64,000 nt of DNA from Viridibacillus arvi (GTDB taxonomy: Bacteria; Bacillota; Bacilli; Bacillales_A; Planococcaceae): positions 124,001-188,000 of the forward strand of contig NZ_LILB01000009.1 of the NCBI RefSeq assembly GCF_001274945.1, given 5' to 3'. Of this stretch, positions 45,979 through 55,447 are shown in pieces. The translations under genes were made by a program, and so were the position numbers. The notes under the pieces are model-generated. The model was given only the letters and a program-made list of their open reading frames with translations. It was not told the DNA's origin and did no database searches. Position 1 is the first letter of the stretch. The number at the start of each line of letters is the position of its first letter.

Positions 45979-46121
45979 GAGTTAAGAAATGAATGTGTTA
46001 GGATAAATTCACCTTTTCAAATAAAGGTTTTGTAAATGGAATTTGGACGGTGCTTTTTATTTTACGGAGTGATTATAAAGCAGCAGTTTGTTTAGAAAAT
46101 TTTATATTTAATAGTAAGAGA

Positions 46122-46146
46122 AGAGTAGATATATCATTTCTACTCT
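46122..46146. other. Hairpin in the hflX upstream region
   Basis: AGAGTAGA and TCTACTCT form an 8-bp stem with a 9-nt loop, without a T tract. It lies in a 240-nt noncoding gap. It could be a poor terminator of the VOC gene or part of the hflX leader; nothing else was recognised there. Confidence 0.3.
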
Positions 46147-46218
46147 ACTGTTAATTTCAGTTGGAAGTTAAGGATATATTTATACTCTTTGTTCTGCGTA
46201 GTAAGAGGAGGAAATTTG

Positions 46219-47487
46219 TTGGATGAATTAATTGAAAAAGCCGTAATAGTTGGTGTTAATTTACGAGGGGATGTTCATTTTGAATATTCACTTGAGGAGC
46301 TTCGAAATTTAGCGGAAGCGCTAGATGTAGAAGTAGTTGGCACCGTTACGCAAAATTTAGAACGTGTAAATCCATCTCATTATGTTGGAACAGGTAAAAT
46401 AGAAGAAATTAAAAATTTCTATGATGAATCAGACGCAAATTTAGTCATTTTTGATGATGAGTTATCACCATCTCAAATACGTAATCTTGAAGCTGATCTA
46501 GAATGTAAAGTTATTGATCGAACAATGCTGATCTTAGATATATTTGCTAGACGTGCAAAATCGAAAGAAGCACAAATGCAAGTAGAATTAGCACAGTTAC
46601 AATATATGCTACCACGCTTAGTAGGTTTGCATGCGTCCCTTAGCCGCCAAGGTGGAGGAACAGGCGGTGGTTTCAAAAACCGTGGTGCAGGTGAAACAAA
46701 ACTTGAACTAGATCGTCGTAAAATCGAAGATCAAATTGCAAAATTACGCCGTGATTTAGAAGTGGTCAAAGAACAACGTGAAACACAGCGTAAGCAACGA
46801 CGTAAAAATGAAATACCTGTCGTATCCATTGTAGGATATACGAATGCTGGGAAATCGACGATTATGAATCAGTTGTTACGTAAAACTGAACATGAAGAAC
46901 ATAAGCAAGTATTCGAAAAGGATATGCTTTTTGCTACTCTTGAAACATCGGTTCGACAGATTGAATTACCGGATCATAAAAGCTTCTTATTAACCGATAC
47001 TGTTGGTTTTGTTAGTAAATTACCTCACCATTTAGTAAAGGCATTTCGCTCTACTTTGGAAGAAGCACGAGATGCAGATTTACTTTTACATGTTGTGGAT
47101 TCTTCAAACGAAGAATATCAGTATATGATGGAAGTAACGAATGATACATTACATGCTGTTGGGGTTGAAGATGTACCAACAGTATATGTGTATAATAAGG
47201 CTGATCTTGCTAATGCAGAGTATCCGCAAGTAAGTGGGGATACGGTATGGATGTCTGCAAAAGAGGGAGTGGGATTAGATGAACTTTTACAGGTTGTTCG
47301 TCGCCACATTTTCTCTGATTATGTAACATGTCGTATTTGCATACCATATGATAGAGGGGATATTGTCTCATATTTAAATGAGTATAGTAATATTCAAGAA
47401 ACAGTATATGAAGAAGAAGGTACTGTGTTGAAAGTTGAAATGAGAGAGGCAGACGCAAATCGCTTTGCTGAGTTTATCTTGAAATAA
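46219..47487 (+). CDS. hflX: GTPase HflX (ribosome-associated)
   Basis: The 422-residue protein has the HflX N-terminal domain (GTGKIEEI; NLVIFDDELSPSQIRNLE), a coiled linker with the glycine-rich SRQGGGTGGGFKNRGAGETKLE motif, and a G domain. G1 is GYTNAGKST, G3 is DTVGF and G4 is NKAD. It binds the 50S subunit and splits or rescues stalled ribosomes, for example under heat or antibiotics. The start is TTG 46219, with AGAGGAGG 7 nt upstream. Confidence 0.93.
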   Translation: MDELIEKAVIVGVNLRGDVHFEYSLEELRNLAEALDVEVVGTVTQNLERVNPSHYVGTGKIEEIKNFYDESDANLVIFDDELSPSQIRNLEADLECKVIDRTMLILDIFARRAKSKEAQMQVELAQLQYMLPRLVGLHASLSRQGGGTGGGFKNRGAGETKLELDRRKIEDQIAKLRRDLEVVKEQRETQRKQRRKNEIPVVSIVGYTNAGKSTIMNQLLRKTEHEEHKQVFEKDMLFATLETSVRQIELPDHKSFLLTDTVGFVSKLPHHLVKAFRSTLEEARDADLLLHVVDSSNEEYQYMMEVTNDTLHAVGVEDVPTVYVYNKADLANAEYPQVSGDTVWMSAKEGVGLDELLQVVRRHIFSDYVTCRICIPYDRGDIVSYLNEYSNIQETVYEEEGTVLKVEMREADANRFAEFILK

Positions 47488-47489
47488 GA

Positions 47490-47530
47490 AAGAGTAGAGA
47501 GTCGATGTTAAACCGACTCTCTACTCTTTT
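47490..47530. terminator. Bidirectional terminator, hflX / ABC exporter
   Basis: AAGAGTAGAGAGTCG...CGACTCTCTACTCTTTT is a 15-bp stem between convergent genes. Confidence 0.88.
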
Positions 47531-49247
47531 AGTTTTGATTAAATTGAATGTTGTGTAGCTTTGTGAAAATTCCGTTTGCTGCGACAAGTTCATCGTACTT
47601 CCCTTCTTCAGCAATTCCGTCTTCAGTGACGACGACTACTCGATCGGCATCTCGTATTGTTGCAAGACGGTGAGCGATGACGAGGGTCGTACGATTTTTT
47701 GCAAGTTCATTTAAAGCGCGTTGAATAATTTTCTCTGTTTCTGTATCTAATGCAGATGTTGCTTCATCTAAAATGAGAATAGGAGGATTTTTTAGGAACA
47801 TCCGTGCAATTGCTAGTCGTTGTTTTTGACCACCGGATAACTTCAATCCTCTTTCACCAATTTGTGTATCATAACCATCTTGAAGACCTTCGATAAATTC
47901 CTCTAAATGAGCCTTTTTTGCAGCCGCTTGGATTTCTTCAAATGAAGCCCCAAGTTTACCATATGCAATATTATCGCGGACCGTTCCGGTAAATAAGAAG
48001 ACGTCCTGTTGTACGATGCCGATTTGTGAGCGTAAAGAGTGTAATGTCATATCACGTACATCAATGCCATCAATTGAAATCGAACCTTCAGTGACATCAT
48101 AAAATCTTGGTATTAATGAACAAATTGTTGTTTTACCAGCACCTGAAGGACCAACGAAAGCAATTGTCTGTCCTTCTTGAATCGATAAATTAATATTGGA
48201 CAAAATCTCTTTATAAGACTCGTATCTGAAATGTACATTTTTAAATTGAATATTTCCAGACAATGCATGATTATCGATTGCATTCTTACGATTTTGGATG
48301 TCAGGTTCTTGGTCAATAAGCTCACGAAATCTCTTGAATCCAGCCATTCCTTTTGGATACAGCTCCAAGAGAGCGCTAATTTTATCGACTGGTTTAATCA
48401 GTACATTTGAATAGAGTACAAAACTAACTAGCTCACCGTAAGTTAGCGATCCGTTGAAGCTCAGCCACGCCCCAACAACTAATATGATTAGTGTGACAAG
48501 GCGGGTCATCATATAAATGCTAGAATGTGTACCAGCCATGATTTTATATGCGGAAAGCTTTGCAAGACGGAAACGACCGTTATTTACTTTGAAGCGATCC
48601 ATTTCAAATTGTTCGTTTGTAAATGCTTGTACAACACGTACGCCTGACACGCTATCTTCTACACGAGCATTGACGTCTGCAATACTGCCATACATCGATT
48701 TCCAAGCTACATTCATTTTAACATTACAATATGTTACTAACCAAACTAAGAAGGGTACCATTATTATAGCGATAATGGCTAGTTGCGGATTAATACTGAA
48801 CATAATAGCAAAAGCACCAAAGAACGTCATAATGGCAATGAAGAGATCTTCCGGACCGTGATGAGCGAGCTCACCAATATCAAATAGATCATTCGTAACC
48901 CGACTCATAATATGGCCAGTCTTCGTGTTATCAAAGAAGCGGAATGACTGTTTTTGTACATGATTAAAGAGTTCTTGTCGCATATCTGTTTCAATATTAA
49001 TACCAAGTTTATGACCTAAGTAGCTGACAATATATTGCAACAAGGTACTGAAAAGATAAATGATTAATAGTAGTACGCTCACTGTCACAATTGTGCCCCA
49101 TTCACCGCTTGGTAAAAGTTTATCAATAAACCATTGTACGGCAATTGGGAAAGCAAGTTCTAAAATTGCGACGATGACAGCACTTGTAAAATCGACAATA
49201 AATAATCGCTTATGTGGTTTGTAATAGGAAAAAAACTGTTTTAGCAT
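47529..49247 (-). CDS. ABC exporter, fused permease-ATPase (MsbA/LmrA type)
   Basis: The 572-residue half-transporter has six N-terminal helices (about 15-305) and a C-terminal ATPase. Motifs are Walker A VGPSGAGKTT, signature LSGGQKQR, Walker B ILILDEATSALD and an H-loop histidine in VIAHRL. It works as a homodimer, or pairs with a second half elsewhere, and exports lipids or drugs. ATG 49247 has AGAGGAGC 6 nt upstream; the longer frame to 49271 is rejected. Confidence 0.9.
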   Translation of the reverse strand: MLKQFFSYYKPHKRLFIVDFTSAVIVAILELAFPIAVQWFIDKLLPSGEWGTIVTVSVLLLIIYLFSTLLQYIVSYLGHKLGINIETDMRQELFNHVQKQSFRFFDNTKTGHIMSRVTNDLFDIGELAHHGPEDLFIAIMTFFGAFAIMFSINPQLAIIAIIMVPFLVWLVTYCNVKMNVAWKSMYGSIADVNARVEDSVSGVRVVQAFTNEQFEMDRFKVNNGRFRLAKLSAYKIMAGTHSSIYMMTRLVTLIILVVGAWLSFNGSLTYGELVSFVLYSNVLIKPVDKISALLELYPKGMAGFKRFRELIDQEPDIQNRKNAIDNHALSGNIQFKNVHFRYESYKEILSNINLSIQEGQTIAFVGPSGAGKTTICSLIPRFYDVTEGSISIDGIDVRDMTLHSLRSQIGIVQQDVFLFTGTVRDNIAYGKLGASFEEIQAAAKKAHLEEFIEGLQDGYDTQIGERGLKLSGGQKQRLAIARMFLKNPPILILDEATSALDTETEKIIQRALNELAKNRTTLVIAHRLATIRDADRVVVVTEDGIAEEGKYDELVAANGIFTKLHNIQFNQN

Positions 49248-49384
49248 GTATTTGCTCCTCTGTAAATTCAATTATTTGTATTATAACGAAAAAGTTAGAT
49301 AAATGTAATGACTCATCCAAATGATAATTATTTAACACTTCAAAAAAATGCTAAAATAATCAATATTTTGAAAACTTCTATTCT

Positions 49385-49414
49385 TTGACATGCGTACAAC
49401 TGTCTATTTATAAT
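49385..49414 (+). promoter_or_regulatory. Sigma-A promoter of the peptide transporter gene
   Basis: A perfect TTGACA (49385-49390) and TATAAT (49409-49414) are 18 bp apart, 62 bp before the start codon. Confidence 0.82.
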
Positions 49415-49475
49415 AGACTTACTGTTTTTTCAGAAAATAGATATCCTATTTACTTATTGGAAAGAGGGAATTTAA

Positions 49476-50963
49476 ATGATAACGAAAGAAGATATCGTTA
49501 AGTCGGTACCCCAAAAAGGTTTTGTTGGTCATCCTAAAGGACTATCAACCTTATTCTTTACTGAATTCTGGGAACGTTTTTCATACTATGGCATGCGGGC
49601 CATTTTACTTTACTTTATGTACTATAGTTTAAATGATGGTGGTCTAGGATTAGATCGAACGACAGCTAACTCAATTTTCGCTATATACGGCTCACTTGTA
49701 TATATGTCAGGGATTATTGGTGGTTGGATTGCTGACCGTGTATTAGGTACCAGAAGAACCGTGTTTTACGGTGGTGTCTTAATAATGCTAGGTCATATTT
49801 GTTTGGCATTCCCAGGTGGATTGACAATGCTACTAATTTCAATGGTATTCATTGTAATGGGGACAGGCTTATTAAAACCAAACGTTTCAAGTATTGTTGG
49901 TGACATCTATGCTGAAAGTGATAACCGTAGAGACGCTGGATTCAGTATTTTTTATATGGGTATTAACTTAGGTTCATTCATTGCACCTTTAATAGTAGGA
50001 ACAATTGGACAAAAGTACAGCTTCCATTTAGGTTTTAGTGTTGCTGCAGTCGGAATGTTTATTGGTTTAGTTATGTATGTAATTACTGCTAAGAAATATC
50101 TAGGTTTAGCAGGTAAACAAATTAATAATCCATTAACAAAAGATGAATTCTCAAAATTAGCAATAAAAACAATTATTGGTGTTGCAATTGTTGCGGTACT
50201 CGCAGTGATTGCTTATATTAACGATCAATTAACAATAAATAATGTTATATTATTTATTTCTATTTTAGGGATTCTAATTCCTACTGCGTTTTTTGTGGTG
50301 ATGTATAGAAGTCCAAAAACTAACGCAGAGGAAAAATCTCGTGTGTTGGCATATATACCAATGTTCATTGCTGCTGTAATGTTTTGGGCAATCCAAGAGC
50401 AAGGTTCAAATATTCTTGGAACGTATGCAGACTCACGTACTGATTTAAACCTTGGTCCAATTAAATTGGAATCTTCTTGGTTCCAGTCATTAAATCCGTT
50501 ATTTATTATTACAATGGCACCGTTATTTGCTTGGATTTGGATGAAACTTGGAACGCGCCAACCGTCTACACCAGTTAAATTTTCATTGGCATTATTTTTC
50601 TCCGGGTTCTCATTCATTGTCATGGTAATTCCCGCGTTTCTTTCTGGTGGTACAGCTTTAGTAAGTCCATGGTGGCTAGTACTAAGCTTCTTCCTAGTAG
50701 TAATAGGAGAATTATTAATTTCTCCAGTAGGGCTATCTGTTACAACGAAATTAGCACCAAAGGCATTTAGTGCACAAACCATGAGTTTATGGTTCCTAAC
50801 GAGCGCAGCAGCCCAAGCGGTGAATGCACAGTTAGTAAAAATATTCGATAAAATTAGTGAAGTTGCATACTTCGGTACAATTGGTACTGCGTCTGTACTT
50901 CTTGGTATCGTAATGTTATTAATTTCACCAATGATTTCGAAAAAGATGCAAGGTATTCGATAA
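49476..50963 (+). CDS. dtpT: Proton-dependent oligopeptide transporter (POT/PTR2, DtpT-like)
   Basis: The 495-residue carrier has about fourteen helices and the POT signature ExxER in FTEFWERFSYYGMRAILLYF (about 29-48). The PTR2 motif FYMGINLGSFIAP is near residue 160. It imports di- and tripeptides with protons. AAAGAGGG lies before ATG. It is monocistronic, with its own promoter and terminator. Confidence 0.92.
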   Translation: MITKEDIVKSVPQKGFVGHPKGLSTLFFTEFWERFSYYGMRAILLYFMYYSLNDGGLGLDRTTANSIFAIYGSLVYMSGIIGGWIADRVLGTRRTVFYGGVLIMLGHICLAFPGGLTMLLISMVFIVMGTGLLKPNVSSIVGDIYAESDNRRDAGFSIFYMGINLGSFIAPLIVGTIGQKYSFHLGFSVAAVGMFIGLVMYVITAKKYLGLAGKQINNPLTKDEFSKLAIKTIIGVAIVAVLAVIAYINDQLTINNVILFISILGILIPTAFFVVMYRSPKTNAEEKSRVLAYIPMFIAAVMFWAIQEQGSNILGTYADSRTDLNLGPIKLESSWFQSLNPLFIITMAPLFAWIWMKLGTRQPSTPVKFSLALFFSGFSFIVMVIPAFLSGGTALVSPWWLVLSFFLVVIGELLISPVGLSVTTKLAPKAFSAQTMSLWFLTSAAAQAVNAQLVKIFDKISEVAYFGTIGTASVLLGIVMLLISPMISKKMQGIR

Positions 50964-50973
50964 TAAACAATTT

Positions 50974-51012
50974 TAAAAGCGCTGAGATTGACTAAATCTC
51001 AGCGCTTTTTTA
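50974..51012 (+). terminator. Terminator of the peptide transporter gene
   Basis: AAAAGCGCTGAGATT...AATCTCAGCGCTTTTTT is a near-perfect 14-bp stem with a T tract. The 325-nt gap that follows holds only the Fur-controlled yclN promoter region and a partial cre-like sequence. Confidence 0.9.
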
Positions 51013-51211
51013 TTTTTTAAGAAATATAAGAAATTAATGCATAAAATCCTAGGATATTATGTATTTATAATGAAATTAGTCAGAATAAACAAGAATAATT
51101 AAAATCCAATAGAGTGAGAAATGTTGAAAGCGTTTTACTTTAAAGTCATACTATAGCTGTGATTTATGGCAACGATCAACTTTCTAAATTCACAAAACTG
51201 TCATTGTAGTG

Positions 51212-51226
51212 TGATAATCATTTTCA
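51212..51226. promoter_or_regulatory. Upstream Fur box of the yclNOPQ operon
   Basis: TGATAAT-C-ATTTTCA matches the 7-1-7 Fur box at 14 of 15 positions. It ends 7 bp before the -35. Confidence 0.85.
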
Positions 51227-51233
51227 TTTAAGG

Positions 51234-51261
51234 TTGACGGGAAAAGTCGTCATGTTATAAT
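51234..51261 (+). promoter_or_regulatory. Sigma-A promoter of yclNOPQ
   Basis: TTGACG (51234-51239) and TATAAT (51256-51261) are separated by 16 bp, with a Fur box on each side. Confidence 0.88.
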
Positions 51262-51277
51262 GGGAATTGTGAGCCAA

Positions 51278-51292
51278 TGATAATCATTTTCA
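51278..51292. promoter_or_regulatory. Downstream Fur box of the yclNOPQ operon
   Basis: This is the same 15-mer as the upstream box, 66 bp further on. It lies just after the expected transcription start, where bound Fur would block elongation. Confidence 0.87.
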
Positions 51293-51337
51293 ATAAGAAG
51301 ATTATCAACTCATAAAATGAATACATCGGGGATTACA

Positions 51338-52288
51338 ATGAAGAAACGATACCTTTTTATAGCTCTTATCTTGTTATCATTAATATCGCTTTTTGTGGGA
51401 GTGAGCCGAATCTCTCCGACAGATTTGCTAGATTTTGAATCTGAAGAAACTCAAATTTTCTTAATTAGTCGTGTACCTAGACTAGTAGCCATCATTTTAG
51501 CTGGTATGGGAATGAGTATTGCAGGTTTGATCATGCAAAGTTTAAGTAGAAATAAATTTGTTTCGCCAACAACTGCAGGTACATTAGATGCCACTAAGCT
51601 AGGCATACTAGTATCAATGTTACTGTTTGCGAATGCATCTTTAATTGAAAAAATGGCGGTTTCATTTGTATTTGCGTTAGCCGGCACGCTTTTATTTATG
51701 CAAATTTTAAATCGTATTAAATTCAAGGATGCCATTTTTATTCCACTTGTTGGATTAATGTTCGGTAATATTTTGTCGTCTATTACGACGTTTTTCGCAT
51801 ATAAAGCGGATGTTATTCAAAATATATCTTCTTGGTTACAAGGTGATTTCTCTATGGTTATGAAGGGGCGTTATGAACTTTTATACATAAGTGTACCTAT
51901 ATTAATCATCGCTTATTTATATGCGAACCGATTTACGGTTGCGGGTATGGGTGAAGATTTCTCGAAAAATCTTGGACTTGCTTATAAAAGAATCGTTAAC
52001 TTTGGTTTAATCCTCGTGGCACTCGTTACAACAACCGTTGTGCTAACGGTTGGGATGATACCTTTCCTTGGTTTAATCATTCCGAACATTGTATCGATCT
52101 TCAAGGGAGATCATTTACAAAAAACACTTCCGCATACCGCATTATTAGGTGCAATTTTCTTATTAGCCTGCGATATTCTAGGTAGGATATTGATTTATCC
52201 ATATGAGATTTCAATTAGCTTAATGGTTGGGGTAATTGGTAGTGGCGTCTTCCTATACTTGTTATTTAGGGGGAAGGCGTATGCGTAA
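51338..52288 (+). CDS. yclN: Siderophore ABC transporter permease (YclN-like)
   Basis: A 316-residue FecCD-type permease with about nine helices. Landmarks are SRVPRLVAIILAGMGMSIAGLIMQSLSRN near the N-terminus and FLGLIIPNIVSIFKGDH for ATPase contact. B. subtilis YclNOPQ imports petrobactin and its precursors. ATG 51338 is chosen over 51317 because the family starts at MKKRY-type positions and TCGGGG is just upstream. It overlaps yclO by 8 nt. Confidence 0.88.
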   Translation: MKKRYLFIALILLSLISLFVGVSRISPTDLLDFESEETQIFLISRVPRLVAIILAGMGMSIAGLIMQSLSRNKFVSPTTAGTLDATKLGILVSMLLFANASLIEKMAVSFVFALAGTLLFMQILNRIKFKDAIFIPLVGLMFGNILSSITTFFAYKADVIQNISSWLQGDFSMVMKGRYELLYISVPILIIAYLYANRFTVAGMGEDFSKNLGLAYKRIVNFGLILVALVTTTVVLTVGMIPFLGLIIPNIVSIFKGDHLQKTLPHTALLGAIFLLACDILGRILIYPYEISISLMVGVIGSGVFLYLLFRGKAYA

Positions 52289-53231
52289 CAGTACAAAAAT
52301 GATACTATTAGCAGCATTTGCTGCAGTATTTTGTGGATTATATTTGTTTCAAGGTTTAAATGGAAGTTATGACTATGCATTGCCTCGCCGAGGAATTAAA
52401 GTGCTAGCAATGGCCATAACGGGTATTGCAATTGCGTATTCAACAGTTGTTTTCCAAACAATTACGCATAACCGCATTTTAACGCCGAGTATTATGGGAC
52501 TAGATTCACTTTATTTGCTATTGCAAACAGTGATTATCTTCTTCTTAGGTTCCGGGCATATAGTAGTTCTCAATACAAAAGTAAACTTCGTTCTATCATT
52601 AGTCGTCATGATTGGGTTCGCACTTCTACTATACAAATTTCTTTTCCGTACAGGAAAACAGCCAATTTATTTCCTACTGCTTGTAGGTATTATTCTTGGT
52701 ACTTTGTTAGGTAGTATCACTACATTCATGCAGGTATTAATTGATCCAAATGAATTTATGCGCGTGCAGGATAAAATGTTTGCTAGTTTCAATAATGTAA
52801 GTGGAGACTTAGTATGGTTTGCATTAATTATCGTACTAGTTACGATGATATACGGGTGGCGAATGGTTCGCGACTTGGATGTATTATCTCTAGGGAGAGA
52901 TAATGCCATCAACTTAGGTGTTCCTTATGATAAAGTCGTCAAACGTATGCTTGTTATTTCAGCAATTTTAATTGCTTCGTCTACTGCACTAGTAGGACCG
53001 ATAACTTTCTTCGGTTTAATCGTTGCGAATTTGTCTTATCAATTCTTTAAAACGTACAAGCATACAGTGTTAATCACTGGTGCTGGTCTAATGAGTTTAG
53101 TGGCGTTAATTGGTGGGCAATGGATTGTTGAGCGTGTATTCACATTCTCAACAACATTAAGTGTTATCGTCAACTTTGTCGGTGGTATCTACTTCATCTA
53201 TCTATTATTAAGGGAGAGTCGATCTGCATGA
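52281..53231 (+). CDS. yclO: Siderophore ABC transporter permease (YclO-like)
   Basis: The second FecCD-type permease has 316 residues and about nine helices. It carries RRGIKVLAMAITGIAIAYSTVVFQTITHNRILTP and the coupling segment GPITFFGLIVANLSYQF. It forms the heterodimeric channel with YclN. GGGGAAGG precedes ATG 52281, and the downstream ATPase gene overlaps by 4 nt (ATGA). Confidence 0.88.
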   Translation: MRNSTKMILLAAFAAVFCGLYLFQGLNGSYDYALPRRGIKVLAMAITGIAIAYSTVVFQTITHNRILTPSIMGLDSLYLLLQTVIIFFLGSGHIVVLNTKVNFVLSLVVMIGFALLLYKFLFRTGKQPIYFLLLVGIILGTLLGSITTFMQVLIDPNEFMRVQDKMFASFNNVSGDLVWFALIIVLVTMIYGWRMVRDLDVLSLGRDNAINLGVPYDKVVKRMLVISAILIASSTALVGPITFFGLIVANLSYQFFKTYKHTVLITGAGLMSLVALIGGQWIVERVFTFSTTLSVIVNFVGGIYFIYLLLRESRSA

Positions 53232-53989
53232 TCCAAGTAAAAGAAATATCTAAACTATTCGGCAAGAAAGTTGTAGTTGATAAGGTAAGTGTCGACATTC
53301 AACGTGGCAAAATCACGTCTTTTATCGGCCCAAATGGTGCAGGTAAATCTACGCTTCTGTCGATGGTAAGTCGTTTACTTGATGCAGACACTGGAGATGT
53401 ATTACTAGATAGCTCAGATGTAAAAAAATTAAAATCAAATGATTTTGCTAAACGAGTATCAATTTTAAAACAATCAAACTATATGAATGTGCGTTTGACG
53501 ATTCGTGAGCTTGTATCTTTTGGCCGTTTCCCATATTCTCGAGGTCGCTTAAATGAGGAAGATGTAAAAATGATCGACCAAGCGATAGAGTATATGAATT
53601 TAGAAGAAATCCAATATGATTTTTTGGATGAATTATCTGGTGGCCAACGTCAACGTGCTTTCATCGCAATGGTTATCGCACAAGATACCGAATATATATT
53701 ACTTGATGAACCACTCAACAACTTAGATATGAAGCACTCAGTGCAGATTATGAAAATCCTAAGAAAACTTGTGGATGATTTAGGGAAAACAGTAGTCATT
53801 GTTTTGCATGATATTAACTTCGCTTCTGTTTACTCAGATCGAATTGTTGCTTTGAAAGATGGGCGTATTGTAAAAGATGGTCCAACCAATGACATTATCA
53901 ACTCAGAATCATTAAAAGAAATTTACGATATGGATATACCTATTCAAGAAATGAATAGTTGCCGTATTTGTGTCTATTTTAATTCATAA
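53228..53989 (+). CDS. yclP: Siderophore ABC transporter ATPase (YclP-like)
   Basis: The 253-residue ATPase has Walker A GPNGAGKST (about 34-42), Q-loop LKQSN, signature ELSGGQRQRAF, Walker B YILLDEPLNNLD and H-loop VLHDINFA. This is the form of iron-siderophore (FepC-type) ATPases. It drives the YclNO permease pair. Confidence 0.92.
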   Translation: MIQVKEISKLFGKKVVVDKVSVDIQRGKITSFIGPNGAGKSTLLSMVSRLLDADTGDVLLDSSDVKKLKSNDFAKRVSILKQSNYMNVRLTIRELVSFGRFPYSRGRLNEEDVKMIDQAIEYMNLEEIQYDFLDELSGGQRQRAFIAMVIAQDTEYILLDEPLNNLDMKHSVQIMKILRKLVDDLGKTVVIVLHDINFASVYSDRIVALKDGRIVKDGPTNDIINSESLKEIYDMDIPIQEMNSCRICVYFNS

Positions 53990-54008
53990 CAAAAGGAGAC
54001 TTTACCCA

Positions 54009-54989
54009 ATGAAAAACTGGAAATTACTTACGTTAGTTTTTGCAATGCTTTTAGTATTAGCAGCTTGTGGCTCTAAAGACGATAAAAAGGAAGAATCAAC
54101 TTCAGGTTCAAAAGCAGAAGAAATTACGATTACAAATGACTTCGGTATTTCAAAAGATGACGGAACTTCTGATAACGTGAAAGACGAAGTAAAAGTTAAG
54201 AAAAATGCTGAAAAAGTTGTAGTATTTGATATGGGATTCTTAGATACTCTTGACACTTTAGGAGTTAAAGTTGCTGCATTACCACAAGATTCAGTTCCAA
54301 GTTACCTTGAAAAATATAAAAGTGATGATTATAAAAACGTTGGTTCTTTAAAAGAACCTGATTTTGAAGCGATTGCTGCTTTAAAACCAGATGTAATCTT
54401 CATTTCTGGTCGTCAAGCTAGCCTTTACGAACAACTTAAAGAAATTGCTCCAACTGTTTATGTAGGATTAGATACTTCAAAATACATGGAATCATTCAAA
54501 GCTAATACAGAATTAGCTGGTAAAATCTTCGATAAAGAAGATCAAGTAAAAGAAGAACTAGCTAAAGTTGATGATAAAATTGCTACAATTAATGAAAAAG
54601 CGTCTGCTTTAGATAAAAACGCATTAATCATCCTAGGTTCTGAAGGTAAAATCAGTGCTTATGGTCCAGCATCTCGTTTTGGTGTAATTCATGATGTATT
54701 TGGTTTTAAACCTGCTGATGAAGGTATTGAAGTTTCAACTCACGGACAAAACGTATCATTTGAATATGTACTAGAGAAAAATCCAGATATTATCTTTGTA
54801 GTTGACCGCGATGCAGTAGTAACTGAAGGTGCATCTGCTAAAGACGCAATCGAAAATGCTTTAGTGAAGAAAACAAATGCTTATAAAGACGGTAAAATGT
54901 TCTACTTAAATCCAGAAGTTTGGTACCTATCAGGTGGCGGATTACAATCAGTATCATTAATGATTGATGAAGTAGAGAAGGCGCTATAA
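54009..54989 (+). CDS. yclQ: Siderophore-binding lipoprotein (YclQ-like)
   Basis: The 326-residue class III substrate-binding protein has a lipobox LAAC (Cys20). A TroA/FepB-type fold includes EKVVVFDMGFLDTLDTLGVKV and NVGSLKEPDFEAIAALKPDVIFISGR. YclQ of B. subtilis binds petrobactin and the photoproduct forms. AAAAGGAG lies 9-10 nt before ATG 54009. The strongly biased, highly expressed-type codon use fits an abundant surface lipoprotein. Confidence 0.9.
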   Translation: MKNWKLLTLVFAMLLVLAACGSKDDKKEESTSGSKAEEITITNDFGISKDDGTSDNVKDEVKVKKNAEKVVVFDMGFLDTLDTLGVKVAALPQDSVPSYLEKYKSDDYKNVGSLKEPDFEAIAALKPDVIFISGRQASLYEQLKEIAPTVYVGLDTSKYMESFKANTELAGKIFDKEDQVKEELAKVDDKIATINEKASALDKNALIILGSEGKISAYGPASRFGVIHDVFGFKPADEGIEVSTHGQNVSFEYVLEKNPDIIFVVDRDAVVTEGASAKDAIENALVKKTNAYKDGKMFYLNPEVWYLSGGGLQSVSLMIDEVEKAL

Positions 54990-54990
54990 T

Positions 54991-55299
54991 ATGTTTTATC
55001 AAATGAAACGAATCATTGTACAGGAAGGTTTTTCTGGACAGGTTGTAGAACGTTTTAGTGGCGATACACCATTAGCAAAGCAACCTGGTTTCGTTGATTT
55101 GAAAGTGCTTGTGAAGAAAGTTAGACGCGGAGACGAGGAAGTAATGATCCTCGTTCAATGGCAAAGTGAAGAGGATTGGAAAAATTGGGAGAAGAGTCCG
55201 GAGCACATCGCTGGTCATAAAGCGAATATCGGCAAGCCCAAACCAGAATATATAATTGAATCAAGCCAAAACGTCTATGAAGTAAAAGTAACAAAATAA
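54991..55299 (+). CDS. IsdG/HmoA-like haem-degrading monooxygenase
   Basis: The 102-residue ABM-fold protein starts 1 nt after the yclQ stop, so it is the fifth gene of the Fur-controlled operon. Motifs include RFSGDTPLAKQPGFVDLKVLVKKVRRGDEEV and WKNWEKSPEHIAGHK; the histidine of AGHK and a tryptophan match haem-ligand and catalytic positions of IsdG-type oxygenases. It would release iron from haem in the cytosol. Linkage to a siderophore rather than a haem importer is noteworthy. Confidence 0.82.
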   Translation: MFYQMKRIIVQEGFSGQVVERFSGDTPLAKQPGFVDLKVLVKKVRRGDEEVMILVQWQSEEDWKNWEKSPEHIAGHKANIGKPKPEYIIESSQNVYEVKVTK

Positions 55300-55327
55300 A
55301 GTAAGCTCCCCTAGCTTATTATTACCG

Positions 55328-55361
55328 AAAATGCTCTAGCTTGATGCTAGAGCATTTTTTA
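55328..55361 (+). terminator. Terminator of the yclNOPQ-monooxygenase operon
   Basis: AAATGCTCTAGC-TTGAT-GCTAGAGCATTTTTTATT, a 12-bp stem with T tract, follows the fifth gene. No terminator separates it from yclQ. Confidence 0.9.
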
Positions 55362-55447
55362 TTGTTTTTGTTCATATTGCTATTACATCGAGTAGAAAAG
55401 AGATATAGTAGAAGAAATGTTAATCGCAAGCGTGAGGAGGGATTAGT

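Noticed and set aside
49319-49334. AAATGATAATTATTTAAC as a Fur box upstream of dtpT
   Set aside because: It matches only one half-site and is AT-rich by background; too weak.
51123-51138. cre-like sequence TTGAAAGCGTTTTACT between dtpT and yclN
   Set aside because: The conserved CA at the right end is transposed and it lies over 95 bp from the nearest promoter; probably chance.
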